From a virus: DNA of 28,567 nucleotides. How positions within the stretch are numbered: the first letter of the stretch is position 1; each line of letters opens with the position of its first letter. The notes beneath the pieces were generated by a model. The model did no database searches, was not told the origin of the DNA, and was given only the letters and a program-made list of their open reading frames with translations. Made by a program: the position numbers and the translations under genes. This document shows positions 14,901 to 22,055 of the stretch, one piece after another. The DNA is taken from positions 1 to 28,567 of IMG/VR virus record IMGVR_UViG_3300020401_000069; one strand, 5' to 3'.

Positions 14901-17396
14901 GCTTGTAAGAGAGACGTAAGAAGATATGTAGAAGCAGTACAGCATGATATTCTTTACGATGGAACATACATGGCAATCAGAGCAGGTAGACTTTATGCAA
15001 ATAGTGTAAGTGGTTCTACACAAGAAAATATGTTCTTTGTAAGAAACGGTACAGGTATTAGAAACATGACTGTAAGTGGATTAAGTGGATCACTTGGAGT
15101 TGCAAACTCATTTGGTACTAAACGTCCAAGTGCAGGTGCTTATGTATCGTTGGATCCAGGTTGGGGACCAGCACACGAAGATGTGTGGGTCAAAAACAAA
15201 TCTTGTTATGTACAAAACGTAACAACATTTGGTACAGGATGTATTGGATTAAAAATTGACGGTGACCTACACGCAGGTGGTAATGACTCGGTTGTTGCTA
15301 ACGACTTTACACAGGTACTATCAGATGGTATAGGTGTATGGGTAACAAACTTAGGTAGATCAGAACTTGTTTCCGTGTTCTCATATTATGGTCACATAGG
15401 TTATCTTGCAGAAAACGGCGGTAAAATTAGAGCAACAAACGGTAACTCATCATATGGTGATTTTGGTTGTGTTGCGGAAGGTGTTGATGCAACAGAAACA
15501 CCTATCACAGGATTTGTAGATAACAAAGCAGGTCAGGCAACAGTTGCAAACGTAACTACTGACGGTGAAAGAGTGTTAACATTAGAATACCTAAATGCTG
15601 GACGAGATTATGATCTTGGAGGTGGAACTGCAAACATAGCCATTACAGGTGAAGGTTACAACTTGGGTACTGTGGCTCCTGTTTATAGAACAGGTGGTGT
15701 GATGGAAGTTAGAATGCTTGAAACACAAACAAGTCCAAGTAACTTAGGTGGTGCTGATTATAAATTTGTAAGTAACAACGCACAGATTGGTAACGCAACA
15801 CAGATAACAATTTCAAACACGGATACTAACCCATCAGGTGCATTAGTAGGATTAGGAATCTTTATTAAAGCGGGTCTTGGTGCAGGTCAGTATGCTTACA
15901 TTGACACATATAACTCAGGAACAAAAGTTGCGACAGTCAGAAAATATTCAGACGGTCAACCAGGTTGGGATCACTTACTTGGTGAAAGTATTTTGAATTT
16001 ACTTGACAGTACAACTGCATATGAAATTGAACCAAGAATTACTTTTGCGGCACCAGTTGGTGATGGTTCAAGTTCAAGCATTACTGCATTAGGAAGAGCA
16101 ACAGTTGTTGATGGAAAAATTACACAGATTAGAATTTGGGAACCTGGACAAGGATATTTAACTCCTCCAGCAATTACAATTACTGATCCGAATAATACAG
16201 TAGACGCACCAACGCAAGTTAGAATTGGTGATGGTGTACTTGCACAGCCTACTTACACAGGTGGAACAAATGCAGGTAGAGGACAAGCATTTGAAACTGC
16301 AAGTGCTACGGTTACAACAACATTAACTGAAACAAACATCACAGGCATTACTTTAAACAATCCAATTAGAGTAACAGCAAGTGGTGGACATACAGTTCAA
16401 CAAGGTGCAAAAGTTAAAATTTCAGAAGTTGTAGGTACAATACAAGTAAATGATAATACTTACTTTGCAAAAGTTATTGATGCAAATAATATAGATTTAT
16501 TTAGAGATCCTGATTTGAACGATGGTATTGATGGCACATTAAGTGGTGCATACGGAAGTTATCTATCAGGTGGTAAATTAAAATACGGTGGTGGATTTAG
16601 AGATCAATTCCAATCAGGACAATATGTAGATGTCGTTGGAATGGCTAATAAACCAGTAGCAGGTTCAAACGTACAGTTCTCAAACATTAGTGGTACTGTG
16701 TTTAAACTTGTAAGTGTTACAAACTTAATTGGTCAAGGACCATACAGTGCAACACTTCAAGTATCGCCGAACGTTGCTGTAAGTGATGCTCCTGCACACT
16801 TCCAAGATACAACAATTAGAATTAGATATTCACAAGTTAGATTAACAGGACATGACTTCTTAGATATTGGTACTGGTAACTTTGCAAGTACTAACTATCC
16901 AAACATTCCATTACAGAATCCTATTCCAGCAAATGAGACTAGAGAGCGTGATGGAGGAAGAGTGTTCTTTACTTCAACTGACCAAGATGGTAACTTTAGA
17001 GTTGGCGGGTTATTTACAGTTGAGCAGAGTACTGGAGTTGCGACCCTAAATGCAGATGCATTTAATATTAGCGGTCTACAAGAATTATCACTAGGATCTG
17101 TAGCATTAGGATCAACAGGTGCAACTATTAATGAGTTCAGCACTGACGGATCATTTGCGGCTAACAGTGATAGTATAGTGCCAACACAAAAAGCAATTAA
17201 AACATATATCACATCACAAATTGGTGGTGGTGCTTCCACATTGAACGTTAACCAGATAACTGCTGGTTTAGTACAAATTTCCGGTCAGGAAATTACTACA
17301 ACAACAGTTGTTCCGATCAATGTAAACGCAACTATGAACTTCAAGGGTGGAGTTGATGGTACGCCGGTTGCACTAAATATGTTTTTAATGGGATAA
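11973..17396 (+). CDS. Giant tail-fibre/adhesin (1807 aa), paralog of the 2206-aa protein
   Basis: The N-terminus ('MAEFKLGRIRF') is nearly identical to that of the protein at 5303. Eight CBM5/12-like repeats follow (about residues 10-415). Cys-x3-His is present in units 1-5 and 8 (C38/H42, C90/H94, C145/H149, C200/H204, C255/H259, C407/H411) and absent from units 6 and 7, exactly as in the paralog. The beta-helix (from about 489 to 1165; 'GDELRSTKITP', 'GIRNMTVSGL') is interrupted twice. Each insert holds a helical unit of the form 'NKxFIxxE...RDxRxxxxxxxxDxxxxG' (about 530-610 and 943-1010). The first insert also holds a beta-module (694-783) shared with the gene at 28107. The end carries 'GHDFLDIG', 'TSTDQDGNFRVGGLF', 'VPTQKAIKTYI' and 'FLMG'. 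Cupredoxin and propeller domains are absent. Likely a trimeric host-recognition fibre. Confidence 0.85.
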   Translation: MAEFKLGRIRFIWKGAWGTGTQYFKDDVIRYGGRTYICIVGHTASGTFEADQSTKWNNLADGQEWKSDWALSTVYKPNDIVKYGSLLYVCNTGHTSASSTSDGLELDQSKWDLWTEGFDWKGVWGVSTRYKVNDIVAYGGDLYLCTEKHTSAASTSDGLELDNAKWDTFARGLEWRGNWTATTRYRINDVIKYGGQVYVCNAGHTAAATNALGLEANQSNWDSLHKGIDYKGNWATTTRYKINDLVKYGGDIWICTTFHTSTTTLAADESNWAIFVPGLEFEDSWQNNVNYQPGDVVTYGGYSYISKTNNYAATPFNNTSNWDLFTTGFSLKGDYNNTTNYKVGDVVRVGGWTYLAIADGVGNRPPDNTKWDKLNQGFYWKNTWTNGAYYDKGDTVRGINNINSYVCVLEHTADQVTAQNRPDQDLSGTYWNLLSGGVESGNLTTRGDLVYYGGAGPTRLAIGSPGQVLKVNDAGTDPVWAYFGQIEAVYYVAPTGVDEEVPAYGVTIDKPFKTVQFGLQQIEKGARKPYATQLLRRNKAFIVAETLAWVDRQISTNASPFSAAFTYTASDWSRDLRHLLDGVEFDLSHGGNRKSRQVALNFFRSNSFSYYVTNSSLTTEWAAMLAYMKTLIDDVLTQNTPSTNYQTLMSVSPATLQIKNAAITEEVGGQAVVESLIDISRNAIVSNSATSTTYNVTAATYDGATGDMDLTIGSHSLAVNTKIVIKTGSLTFTCDKDNNVSQKSYPRTTDPAYVTPISITSTTGTTIRVNVGKNPDGNYAHTFVSATAGAVSLASGGGIPAEIVANDTLFVKTGTFPEVLPMVIPESCAVVGDELRSTKITPAGQLTSSDDTAFSLYGILHMKSIIDNIILNTSITKQTNNPLTQDTAHPAGDAAAVTKAEAVVDAIHDYINYNVISDSTAVNPTMSGQMSPNQELGVKNAILRLEENKDFIAEDVTNYILNTFPGYTSFDATAQAACKRDVRRYVEAVQHDILYDGTYMAIRAGRLYANSVSGSTQENMFFVRNGTGIRNMTVSGLSGSLGVANSFGTKRPSAGAYVSLDPGWGPAHEDVWVKNKSCYVQNVTTFGTGCIGLKIDGDLHAGGNDSVVANDFTQVLSDGIGVWVTNLGRSELVSVFSYYGHIGYLAENGGKIRATNGNSSYGDFGCVAEGVDATETPITGFVDNKAGQATVANVTTDGERVLTLEYLNAGRDYDLGGGTANIAITGEGYNLGTVAPVYRTGGVMEVRMLETQTSPSNLGGADYKFVSNNAQIGNATQITISNTDTNPSGALVGLGIFIKAGLGAGQYAYIDTYNSGTKVATVRKYSDGQPGWDHLLGESILNLLDSTTAYEIEPRITFAAPVGDGSSSSITALGRATVVDGKITQIRIWEPGQGYLTPPAITITDPNNTVDAPTQVRIGDGVLAQPTYTGGTNAGRGQAFETASATVTTTLTETNITGITLNNPIRVTASGGHTVQQGAKVKISEVVGTIQVNDNTYFAKVIDANNIDLFRDPDLNDGIDGTLSGAYGSYLSGGKLKYGGGFRDQFQSGQYVDVVGMANKPVAGSNVQFSNISGTVFKLVSVTNLIGQGPYSATLQVSPNVAVSDAPAHFQDTTIRIRYSQVRLTGHDFLDIGTGNFASTNYPNIPLQNPIPANETRERDGGRVFFTSTDQDGNFRVGGLFTVEQSTGVATLNADAFNISGLQELSLGSVALGSTGATINEFSTDGSFAANSDSIVPTQKAIKTYITSQIGGGASTLNVNQITAGLVQISGQEITTTTVVPINVNATMNFKGGVDGTPVALNMFLMG
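12162..12656 (+). repeat. Three tandem 165-nt coding repeats
   Basis: Units start at 12162, 12327 and 12492, each exactly 55 codons, with Cys at unit residue 27 and His at residue 31 every time. A fourth unit (from 12657) is four codons shorter. Flanking units are more diverged, so the exact-length core is probably the most recently amplified part of the eight-unit array. Confidence 0.8.
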
Positions 17397-17409
17397 AGGA
17401 GATAGAACT

Positions 17410-17727
17410 ATGGCAACAGGAAGACTAGGCGCCGCAGATTTAGCCGCAGGCACGAATACCACTGTATATACAGTTCCCGCATCAACTTACGGAGTTGTTA
17501 CGTGTTCGGTGTGTAATAGAGGTAACAGTGCTATTTCGGTCAGAATGGCGGTTGCAGTGAATGATACACCTACAAATGGCGAATACATTGAGTACGATGT
17601 AGAAGTTTTAGCCAAGGGTGTGTTAGAGAGATCTGGTATCGTTATGGATGCTGGTAAGAAATTGGTAGTGTACTCATCTGCCGTTAACGTAAGTGCCGTT
17701 GTTTTCGGAATTGAAACAACAGCATAA
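17410..17727 (+). CDS. Small virion structural protein
   Basis: A 105-aa beta-rich protein. The start 'MATGRLGAADLAAGTNTTVY' and the blocks 'TYGVVTCSVCNRGN', 'EYIEYDVEVLAKGVLERSG' and 'KKLVVYSSA' are a recurrent signature of small structural proteins in marine T4-like phages. I know of no experimentally assigned role. Fourteen nt separate it from the giant fibre gene, with AAGGAG 8 nt before the ATG, so it is probably co-transcribed with that gene and made alongside it. It may be a distant relative of the product at 2614. Confidence 0.8.
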   Translation: MATGRLGAADLAAGTNTTVYTVPASTYGVVTCSVCNRGNSAISVRMAVAVNDTPTNGEYIEYDVEVLAKGVLERSGIVMDAGKKLVVYSSAVNVSAVVFGIETTA

Positions 17728-17729
17728 TG

Positions 17730-17737
17730 TATAAATA
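17730..17737 (+). promoter_or_regulatory. T4-type late promoter (TATAAATA)
   Basis: TATAAATACTA directly follows the stop at 17725-17727 and lies 25 nt before the ATG at 17763. The octamer is a perfect match to the T4 late consensus. It would drive the Cys-rich adhesin/chaperone operon that ends at the terminator at 22015. Confidence 0.78.
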
Positions 17738-17762
17738 CTAATAAGGATAAAGGGATAAAACA

Positions 17763-18089
17763 ATGGGAAGATATATAACAACCACAGGAACAGCAAGTAC
17801 AGTTGTTAAAGAAGTCAACTCTACGTATCAATCAGTAGTAAATGACAGAATTCTTTGTACAACTGGCGGGTTCACTATTACACTTCCTCTTTCTACGTCT
17901 TTGTTAGTTAACGACACCGTACAAATCATTGATGTAACTGGTGTTGCTAACTCACAGAACATCACGATAGCGAGAAACGGTGCAAAAATACAGAACCTTG
18001 CAGAAAATTTAGTACTTGACGTCAACAACGTTGCAATTACACTGATTTACACAGGTGCAACTTACGGTTGGGTCATAAGTGGAACGTAA
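17763..18089 (+). CDS. Small fibre-tip-like beta protein
   Basis: A 108-aa protein. Its layout ('DRILCTTGGFTITLPLS', 'VNDTVQIIDVTG', 'NITIARNGAKIQ', 'LIYTGATYGWVI') is that of a small beta-domain often found at the ends of phage fibres or as a stand-alone fibre-associated protein in marine phages. It pairs a 'GxFTITLP' strand with an 'NITIxxNGxxI' strand and ends in an aromatic 'W-x-I'. The first gene after the TATAAATA at 17730, it has an AAGGG Shine-Dalgarno and leads the operon of Cys-rich proteins. A role at the distal fibre is inferred. Confidence 0.75.
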   Translation: MGRYITTTGTASTVVKEVNSTYQSVVNDRILCTTGGFTITLPLSTSLLVNDTVQIIDVTGVANSQNITIARNGAKIQNLAENLVLDVNNVAITLIYTGATYGWVISGT

Positions 18090-18110
18090 GAATTAGGAGA
18101 AGGAAGTACG

Positions 18111-18842
18111 ATGTCATCATTAAGAGCATTTTTAAATGACGTAGCGCCAATCAAGGGTGGTGTCACTCAACAGGTTTGGATCTACAGAAAAGATGATAAC
18201 ATAGGTAACGGCGGTAGATGTTGCTTATGGACCGTACCTACCGGAAAAATAAACGTCACATTTGAACTATGGGGCGGCGGCGGAGGCGGCGGTGGCGGAT
18301 GCTGTTGTCAGTTTCCAAATAGACCAGCCTCTGGTGGAGCATACGCGATAAGAACAGTCCAAACAACAGCAGGAAATCAATATACGGTTTGTGCTGGTGG
18401 TTCTACTCCTTGTTGTTGTCACGGATGTTTAGGTGGTGACGGTTATCCAAGTTTTGTTACAGGCTCAAGTATTCCAACAACGTGTGCACCGGGTGGTTGC
18501 GGTGGCAAACAATGTTGCTTTACTGATGCTTACACTTGTCATCCAAGTTTCGTATATAGTTGCGGAACAGGTGATTGGGGACTTCCAAGAGTAACTGGAA
18601 GTGCAAAAAGATCTCAGTACTGTCACAATCAAATGTGGACATGGACTGGTGGTACACCAATATTTGGTGGACAAAGAAAAAGTAAAGACTGGTGTGCAGG
18701 TAACTTTACAAACACGGGATCGTGTTTTAGTTGTCTAGCAGAATTCCCAGGCGGTGGTGGAGGCTCAGGTGCGGCCTGTGGTAATCCATGCTGTTGGGGA
18801 GGCTGGGGACAAGCCGGCGCAGTCAAAATATCGTATAGTTAG
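18111..18842 (+). CDS. Gly-rich, Cys-rich tail adhesin-like protein, copy 1
   Basis: A 243-aa protein with 23 cysteines (9.5% of residues), many in clusters: 'GGRCCLW' (about 36), 'GGGCCCQF' (about 64), 'PCCCHGC' (about 100) and 'NPCCWGG' near the end. The framework 'WTVPTGKINVTFELWGGGGG' matches the glycine-rich domain seen in phage receptor-binding proteins, and a second Gly run ('FPGGGGGSG') sits near the C-terminus. This recalls the polyglycine II adhesin fold of T4-like gp38 proteins, but Cys-richness at this level is not part of the gp38 description I know. No signal peptide. It is a paralog of 19560 and 20310. The neighbouring assembly chaperones suggest a fibre-tip adhesin. Disulfide or metal binding by the cysteines is inferred. 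AGGAG lies upstream of the ATG. Confidence 0.8.
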   Translation: MSSLRAFLNDVAPIKGGVTQQVWIYRKDDNIGNGGRCCLWTVPTGKINVTFELWGGGGGGGGGCCCQFPNRPASGGAYAIRTVQTTAGNQYTVCAGGSTPCCCHGCLGGDGYPSFVTGSSIPTTCAPGGCGGKQCCFTDAYTCHPSFVYSCGTGDWGLPRVTGSAKRSQYCHNQMWTWTGGTPIFGGQRKSKDWCAGNFTNTGSCFSCLAEFPGGGGGSGAACGNPCCWGGWGQAGAVKISYS

Positions 18843-18865
18843 AAAGGGAATAGGAGACTTAAATT

Positions 18866-19558
18866 ATGCCAAATACTATAATTGAAAAAGACTTTACCTA
18901 TAATATCCCTGATGATTATCTGGCGCAGACTAACAACGACAATAAAACTGCTGAGGCGACTTTTAAAGGCCCGGATAAGATTTGGATATTTGTAGATAAA
19001 GATACAGGCAAGTCTACTAGAAGTAGATTATTGCTTACAGAAGAGGAGAACGGAGCAGACTTTCCAACTCCTGAAGATCAGTTTAAAATCGAAGTTGATT
19101 GTGCAACTGATCCTACAATATGTTCTTTATGGGATACAACTGAATGGGAAACTGTTAAAAATCAAACTCAACTAGTAGTGGATTTGCCAGATGGAACTAC
19201 TTATGAGAGACCAGAACCAACAGATGTTGATCATACATATGAATTAGATGATTGTGTTTATAACATGGACGGAACATTGTCAGCAGATGGTACAACTTAC
19301 ACAGGTGGTACTTGGACAATGGCTTGGAAACAACCTTGGAGTTCATGGGATGAACTAATCCTAGTAAGAAACAATTTGCTTACTGGATCTGATGCCAAAA
19401 TTGCAGAAGATATGCCAGAAGCAACAAAAACAGTATGGAAAGAATACAGACAAAAGTTGAGAGACTTACCTGCTACTTTTAAAAGAGGTACAGCAGAAGA
19501 GTTTCCAGCACACATGGTAAACTTTCCAGTAGAACCAGGCGCGGATTTAGGAGAATAA
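18866..19558 (+). CDS. Tail-fibre assembly chaperone-like protein, copy 1
   Basis: A 230-aa acidic protein. Residues of about 157-205 match the phage tail assembly chaperone pattern: Trp-rich lead-in, 'RNNLLTGSDAKIAEDMP', then 'WKEYRQKLRDLPA' (known form: RN-x-LL-x-x-(S/T)D...DxP...W-x-x-YRQ-x-LRDLP). The N-terminal domain has 'GPDKIWIFVDKDTGK' and 'VDCATDPTICSLW', both shared with the protein at 21048, including two conserved cysteines. Such chaperones help fibres or adhesins fold and are normally encoded just after their client. Here it lies between Cys-rich adhesins 1 and 2. Clients are inferred from position. AGGAG precedes the ATG. Confidence 0.82.
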   Translation: MPNTIIEKDFTYNIPDDYLAQTNNDNKTAEATFKGPDKIWIFVDKDTGKSTRSRLLLTEEENGADFPTPEDQFKIEVDCATDPTICSLWDTTEWETVKNQTQLVVDLPDGTTYERPEPTDVDHTYELDDCVYNMDGTLSADGTTYTGGTWTMAWKQPWSSWDELILVRNNLLTGSDAKIAEDMPEATKTVWKEYRQKLRDLPATFKRGTAEEFPAHMVNFPVEPGADLGE

Positions 19559-19559
19559 G

Positions 19560-20300
19560 ATGGCCTCATTAAGGACATTATTACAGTACGGTACTAGTTC
19601 AGCAGGGTCTGATCCATTAAGAAGTTTGCGAGTTTATAATACAAGTATTACAAGTGCAAACAATGGCGGACAATGTTGTCAGTGGACTGCACCTACAGGA
19701 GTTACTTGGGTCGCTTTCGAAATTTGGGGAGGCGGTGGACCAGGTGCTGGTGTATGTTGTTGCCAACAAGGTTGGGCCGGCGGTAGTGGTTCTTATGCAA
19801 GACGTATTATTACAGCGTCAGCAGGTGATCAATTTACTTTATGTGCGGCAGGTAGTACTTGCTGTCACTCAAGATGTTATCCATGCAGAGGATTTCCTAG
19901 TTACGTATGTGGACCAGGCGGATTCTGTATGTGTGTATCCGGTGGAGCGGAAACGGCTTCTAAATGTTTTTGGAGTCAAGGATGTTCTTACTCAGGATGT
20001 CAACAATTTAATTGCGGTTGTGTAAATGGTGGTACATTATCATTCTGTGGTACAACAGGTGGCGGACATGGTTCTTCACACTGTGCCTCTGATATGCACC
20101 AGTTTATACCAAGTGCACCTTTAACAGCACCAACTAGAATGTCTAGAAACGGTTGCTACAAAACACACGGACAAGATCATGGAGATCATGGTGTGTTCCC
20201 AGGAGGTGGTGGTGCATCAGGTGTAACACACAACGAAACTTGTTATTGCGGAGCGAAAGGAATGGGCGGTTTAGTAACACTTTACTTTGCACACCCATAA
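19560..20300 (+). CDS. Gly-rich, Cys-rich tail adhesin-like protein, copy 2
   Basis: A 246-aa paralog of 18111 and 20310, again with 23 cysteines. The N-half keeps the common frame: 'NNGGQCCQW', 'FEIWGGGGPGAGVCCCQQG', 'FTLCAAGSTCC'. The C-half (about residues 105-200) has its own Cys spacing ('GGFCMC', 'CSYSGC', 'FNCGC'), then a His-rich stretch ('HGQDHGDHG') and the closing 'FPGGGGASG'. The divergent middle with conserved ends is what one expects of an adhesin whose tip determines specificity. The ATG follows the chaperone stop after one base, with AGGAG inside the end of the chaperone gene, so the two are tightly coupled. Confidence 0.8.
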   Translation: MASLRTLLQYGTSSAGSDPLRSLRVYNTSITSANNGGQCCQWTAPTGVTWVAFEIWGGGGPGAGVCCCQQGWAGGSGSYARRIITASAGDQFTLCAAGSTCCHSRCYPCRGFPSYVCGPGGFCMCVSGGAETASKCFWSQGCSYSGCQQFNCGCVNGGTLSFCGTTGGGHGSSHCASDMHQFIPSAPLTAPTRMSRNGCYKTHGQDHGDHGVFPGGGGASGVTHNETCYCGAKGMGGLVTLYFAHP

Positions 20301-20309
20301 GGAGAAGTT

Positions 20310-21032
20310 ATGAGTACATTAAGACAATTTTTATTTGGATATGCAGAAGAAAAATCTGTTCCTCAAGAACTTGCAGTATATAACACTTCAACAACTTCTG
20401 TAAACAACGGAGGTAGATGTTGTCTATGGACTGTTCCTGCAGGAACTAGTTACGCAATATTTGAATTATGGGGCGGTGGTGCTTCAGGAGATGGTGCTTG
20501 TTGTTGTCAAATGGGATATCCATCAACATCAGGATCATACGGACAAAAAGCATTAACAGTAGAGGCTGGACAACAAATGACAATTTGTGCGGCTGGAACT
20601 ACTTGTTGTAGACAAAAAGGAAACTGTCAACAAGGTTATGACACTTATGTATGTAGATCAGGTAACTGGTGTGCAAGAGCCTGTGGCGGTAGAGTTATGC
20701 GTACAGAATGTTTCATGTATAGAACGTGTTATTCATGTTGTAGAATGGAATATTGTGTACACGGATATTCAGGTATGGACTTTGGTTTAGGTGCTACGCA
20801 GGCATCTTCACAGTTAAGTCAATACTGTCATGATAGAGGTAATATGTATGTAACACAAAACGTTGCACAAGGATCACCAAGAAACGGACCTAACGGTTGT
20901 TGTGCTTGGGGTGGATCACAAGGCTTTGGACTATTTCCAGGTGGTGGCGGAATGTCAGCACAGGTATTTGGCGAGCCATGTTGTTGTGGATCACCAGGCG
21001 GTGGTGGACTAGTGTACGTGGTGTACTATTAA
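20310..21032 (+). CDS. Gly-rich, Cys-rich tail adhesin-like protein, copy 3
   Basis: A 240-aa protein and third paralog, with 23 cysteines. Its frame is 'NNGGRCCLWTVPAG', 'FELWGGGASGDGACCCQMG', 'MTICAAGTTCC', a divergent Cys-rich middle ('YVCRSGNWCARACGG', 'YSCCRMEYC'), then 'FPGGGGMS' and 'EPCCCGSPGGGG'. It is closer to copy 1 in the WTVP/ELWGGG region, but its start 'MSTLRQFLFG' and its length are its own. AAGGAG lies before the ATG and there are nine nt to the previous stop. It is followed by chaperone 2, which probably assists it. No catalytic motif. Confidence 0.8.
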   Translation: MSTLRQFLFGYAEEKSVPQELAVYNTSTTSVNNGGRCCLWTVPAGTSYAIFELWGGGASGDGACCCQMGYPSTSGSYGQKALTVEAGQQMTICAAGTTCCRQKGNCQQGYDTYVCRSGNWCARACGGRVMRTECFMYRTCYSCCRMEYCVHGYSGMDFGLGATQASSQLSQYCHDRGNMYVTQNVAQGSPRNGPNGCCAWGGSQGFGLFPGGGGMSAQVFGEPCCCGSPGGGGLVYVVYY

Positions 21033-21047
21033 GGATAGGTAAGAGAT

Positions 21048-21995
21048 ATGGCATTTAAACAAATTACATTTAACTACCCTAAACCAGATGAGTATCTAGG
21101 TCAGTTTGATAACGAACAACTTCAAGGAACACATACTTATGATGGTCCAGAAGATATGTGGATTTTCGTTGACAAAGAAACTAAAAAATTGGCTCCTAGT
21201 GCTTACATGGAATACGATGAAGGGTTAGATTTTCAACCAGCACCGCATTTAGAAAAAGTGTATGTTGATTGTGATGAACATCCTATTATTTGTGCTTTAC
21301 AAGAATGTGATTTTGAAGATGAACAATTAGAACAAATTACAGAAACATTACCAAATGGATCACAATACTTAACTTACAAAGATCCACCACCAGAACACAC
21401 TTACGAAAAGTTTGACATTGAATATGACTTTGATGCTAAAACATTTAAGAAAGTAGCAAGTTCTATAGAAGGTGGACGTGAACATTATCCTTGGAAACAA
21501 CCTCATGTGAAATGGCCACACGTAAGAAAACACAGAAATTCATTACTAGCAGGTACTGATCACAAAGTTAAAAGTGATATGCCAACTGATTTATCAACTG
21601 CATGGTCAACTTTTAGACAAGAATTAAGAGATCTTCCTGTAAAATATGGAGACAGTTTTGATGCTGAAATAACAGCGGCTGGATCAGGTTATTCAGTAGA
21701 TGACGAATTAAGTTTTGCAAAAGCAGATTTAGGAGACTATATAACTGCTGATGCTATGAAAGTTACTGTTACAACTGTTGACGGTAGTGGTGCTATTACA
21801 GGCATTAAACTATCAAACAACCAAGCGATTAATGACGGTAACGATATTGTTATAGGTAGAGAAGCAAAAGAATATGCTGATGCTACATATACAACTTCAA
21901 GTGCAGGTACTGGTGCTAAATTTAAAATACATAAGTGCCAAAGATATGCGGCTTGGAAAGTCCTTTATCCTAGTTCCCCTTGCGGAACAATTTAA
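21048..21995 (+). CDS. Tail-fibre assembly chaperone-like protein, copy 2, with extra domain
   Basis: A 315-aa paralog of the protein at 18866. Shared features are 'GPEDMWIFVDKETKK', 'VDCDEHPIICAL' and the chaperone core at about 155-202 ('RNSLLAGTDHKVKSDMP', 'WSTFRQELRDLP'). After 'RDLPVKYG' it departs: about 90 residues of beta-rich sequence ('ITAAGSGYSVDDELSF', 'GSGAITGIKLSNN', 'GTGAKFKI') resemble the 'GSGYxxxxxxxx' beta-modules of fibre proteins, followed by a short tail ('WKVLYPSSP') that looks like the resumed chaperone C-terminus. This suggests that a fibre module was inserted into the chaperone. It ends the operon, 19 nt before the terminator hairpin. Confidence 0.8.
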   Translation: MAFKQITFNYPKPDEYLGQFDNEQLQGTHTYDGPEDMWIFVDKETKKLAPSAYMEYDEGLDFQPAPHLEKVYVDCDEHPIICALQECDFEDEQLEQITETLPNGSQYLTYKDPPPEHTYEKFDIEYDFDAKTFKKVASSIEGGREHYPWKQPHVKWPHVRKHRNSLLAGTDHKVKSDMPTDLSTAWSTFRQELRDLPVKYGDSFDAEITAAGSGYSVDDELSFAKADLGDYITADAMKVTVTTVDGSGAITGIKLSNNQAINDGNDIVIGREAKEYADATYTTSSAGTGAKFKIHKCQRYAAWKVLYPSSPCGTI

Positions 21996-22014
21996 TTAAA
22001 AAAACTTAAGATTC

Positions 22015-22038
22015 AAAAGGCGCTACGGCGCCTTTTTT
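22015..22038 (+). terminator. Rho-independent terminator with UACG tetraloop
   Basis: Perfect 9-bp stem AAAAGGCGC / GCGCCTTTT closed by a C(UACG)G loop, a member of the very stable UNCG tetraloop class, followed by extra Ts. It ends the transcript that starts at the promoter at 17730 and lies 19 nt after the last stop codon. Confidence 0.9.
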
Positions 22039-22042
22039 ATTC

Positions 22043-22050
22043 TGTAAATA
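22043..22050 (+). promoter_or_regulatory. Possible late promoter (TGTAAATA), very close to the start codon
   Basis: TGTAAATA differs from TATAAATA at one base and lies just after the terminator. Only 5 nt separate it from the ATG at 22056, so a transcript starting about 6 nt downstream would be almost leaderless. Confidence 0.4.
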
Positions 22051-22055
22051 TCTGT

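Noticed and set aside
17487-18028. Reverse-strand ORFs of 66-114 codons across the small structural genes
   Set aside because: They cross the intergenic promoter and both genes without any recognisable domain or ribosome site.
18629-18826. Pro-rich reverse-strand ORF opposite Cys-rich copy 1
   Set aside because: The proline runs are the complement of glycine codons (GGx), so it is a shadow.
19654-20383. Plus-strand alternative-frame ORFs of 76-123 codons inside or overlapping the Cys-rich genes
   Set aside because: They share no similarity with anything recognisable, whereas the main frame shows three-way paralogy with conserved motifs. The open frames are a by-product of the GGT/TGT-rich codons.
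22015-22050. Attachment site or integration scar at the start of the enzyme cassette
   Set aside because: The only repeat-like structure is the terminator hairpin. I saw no matching direct repeat at the other end (26562-26600) and no integrase or transposase.
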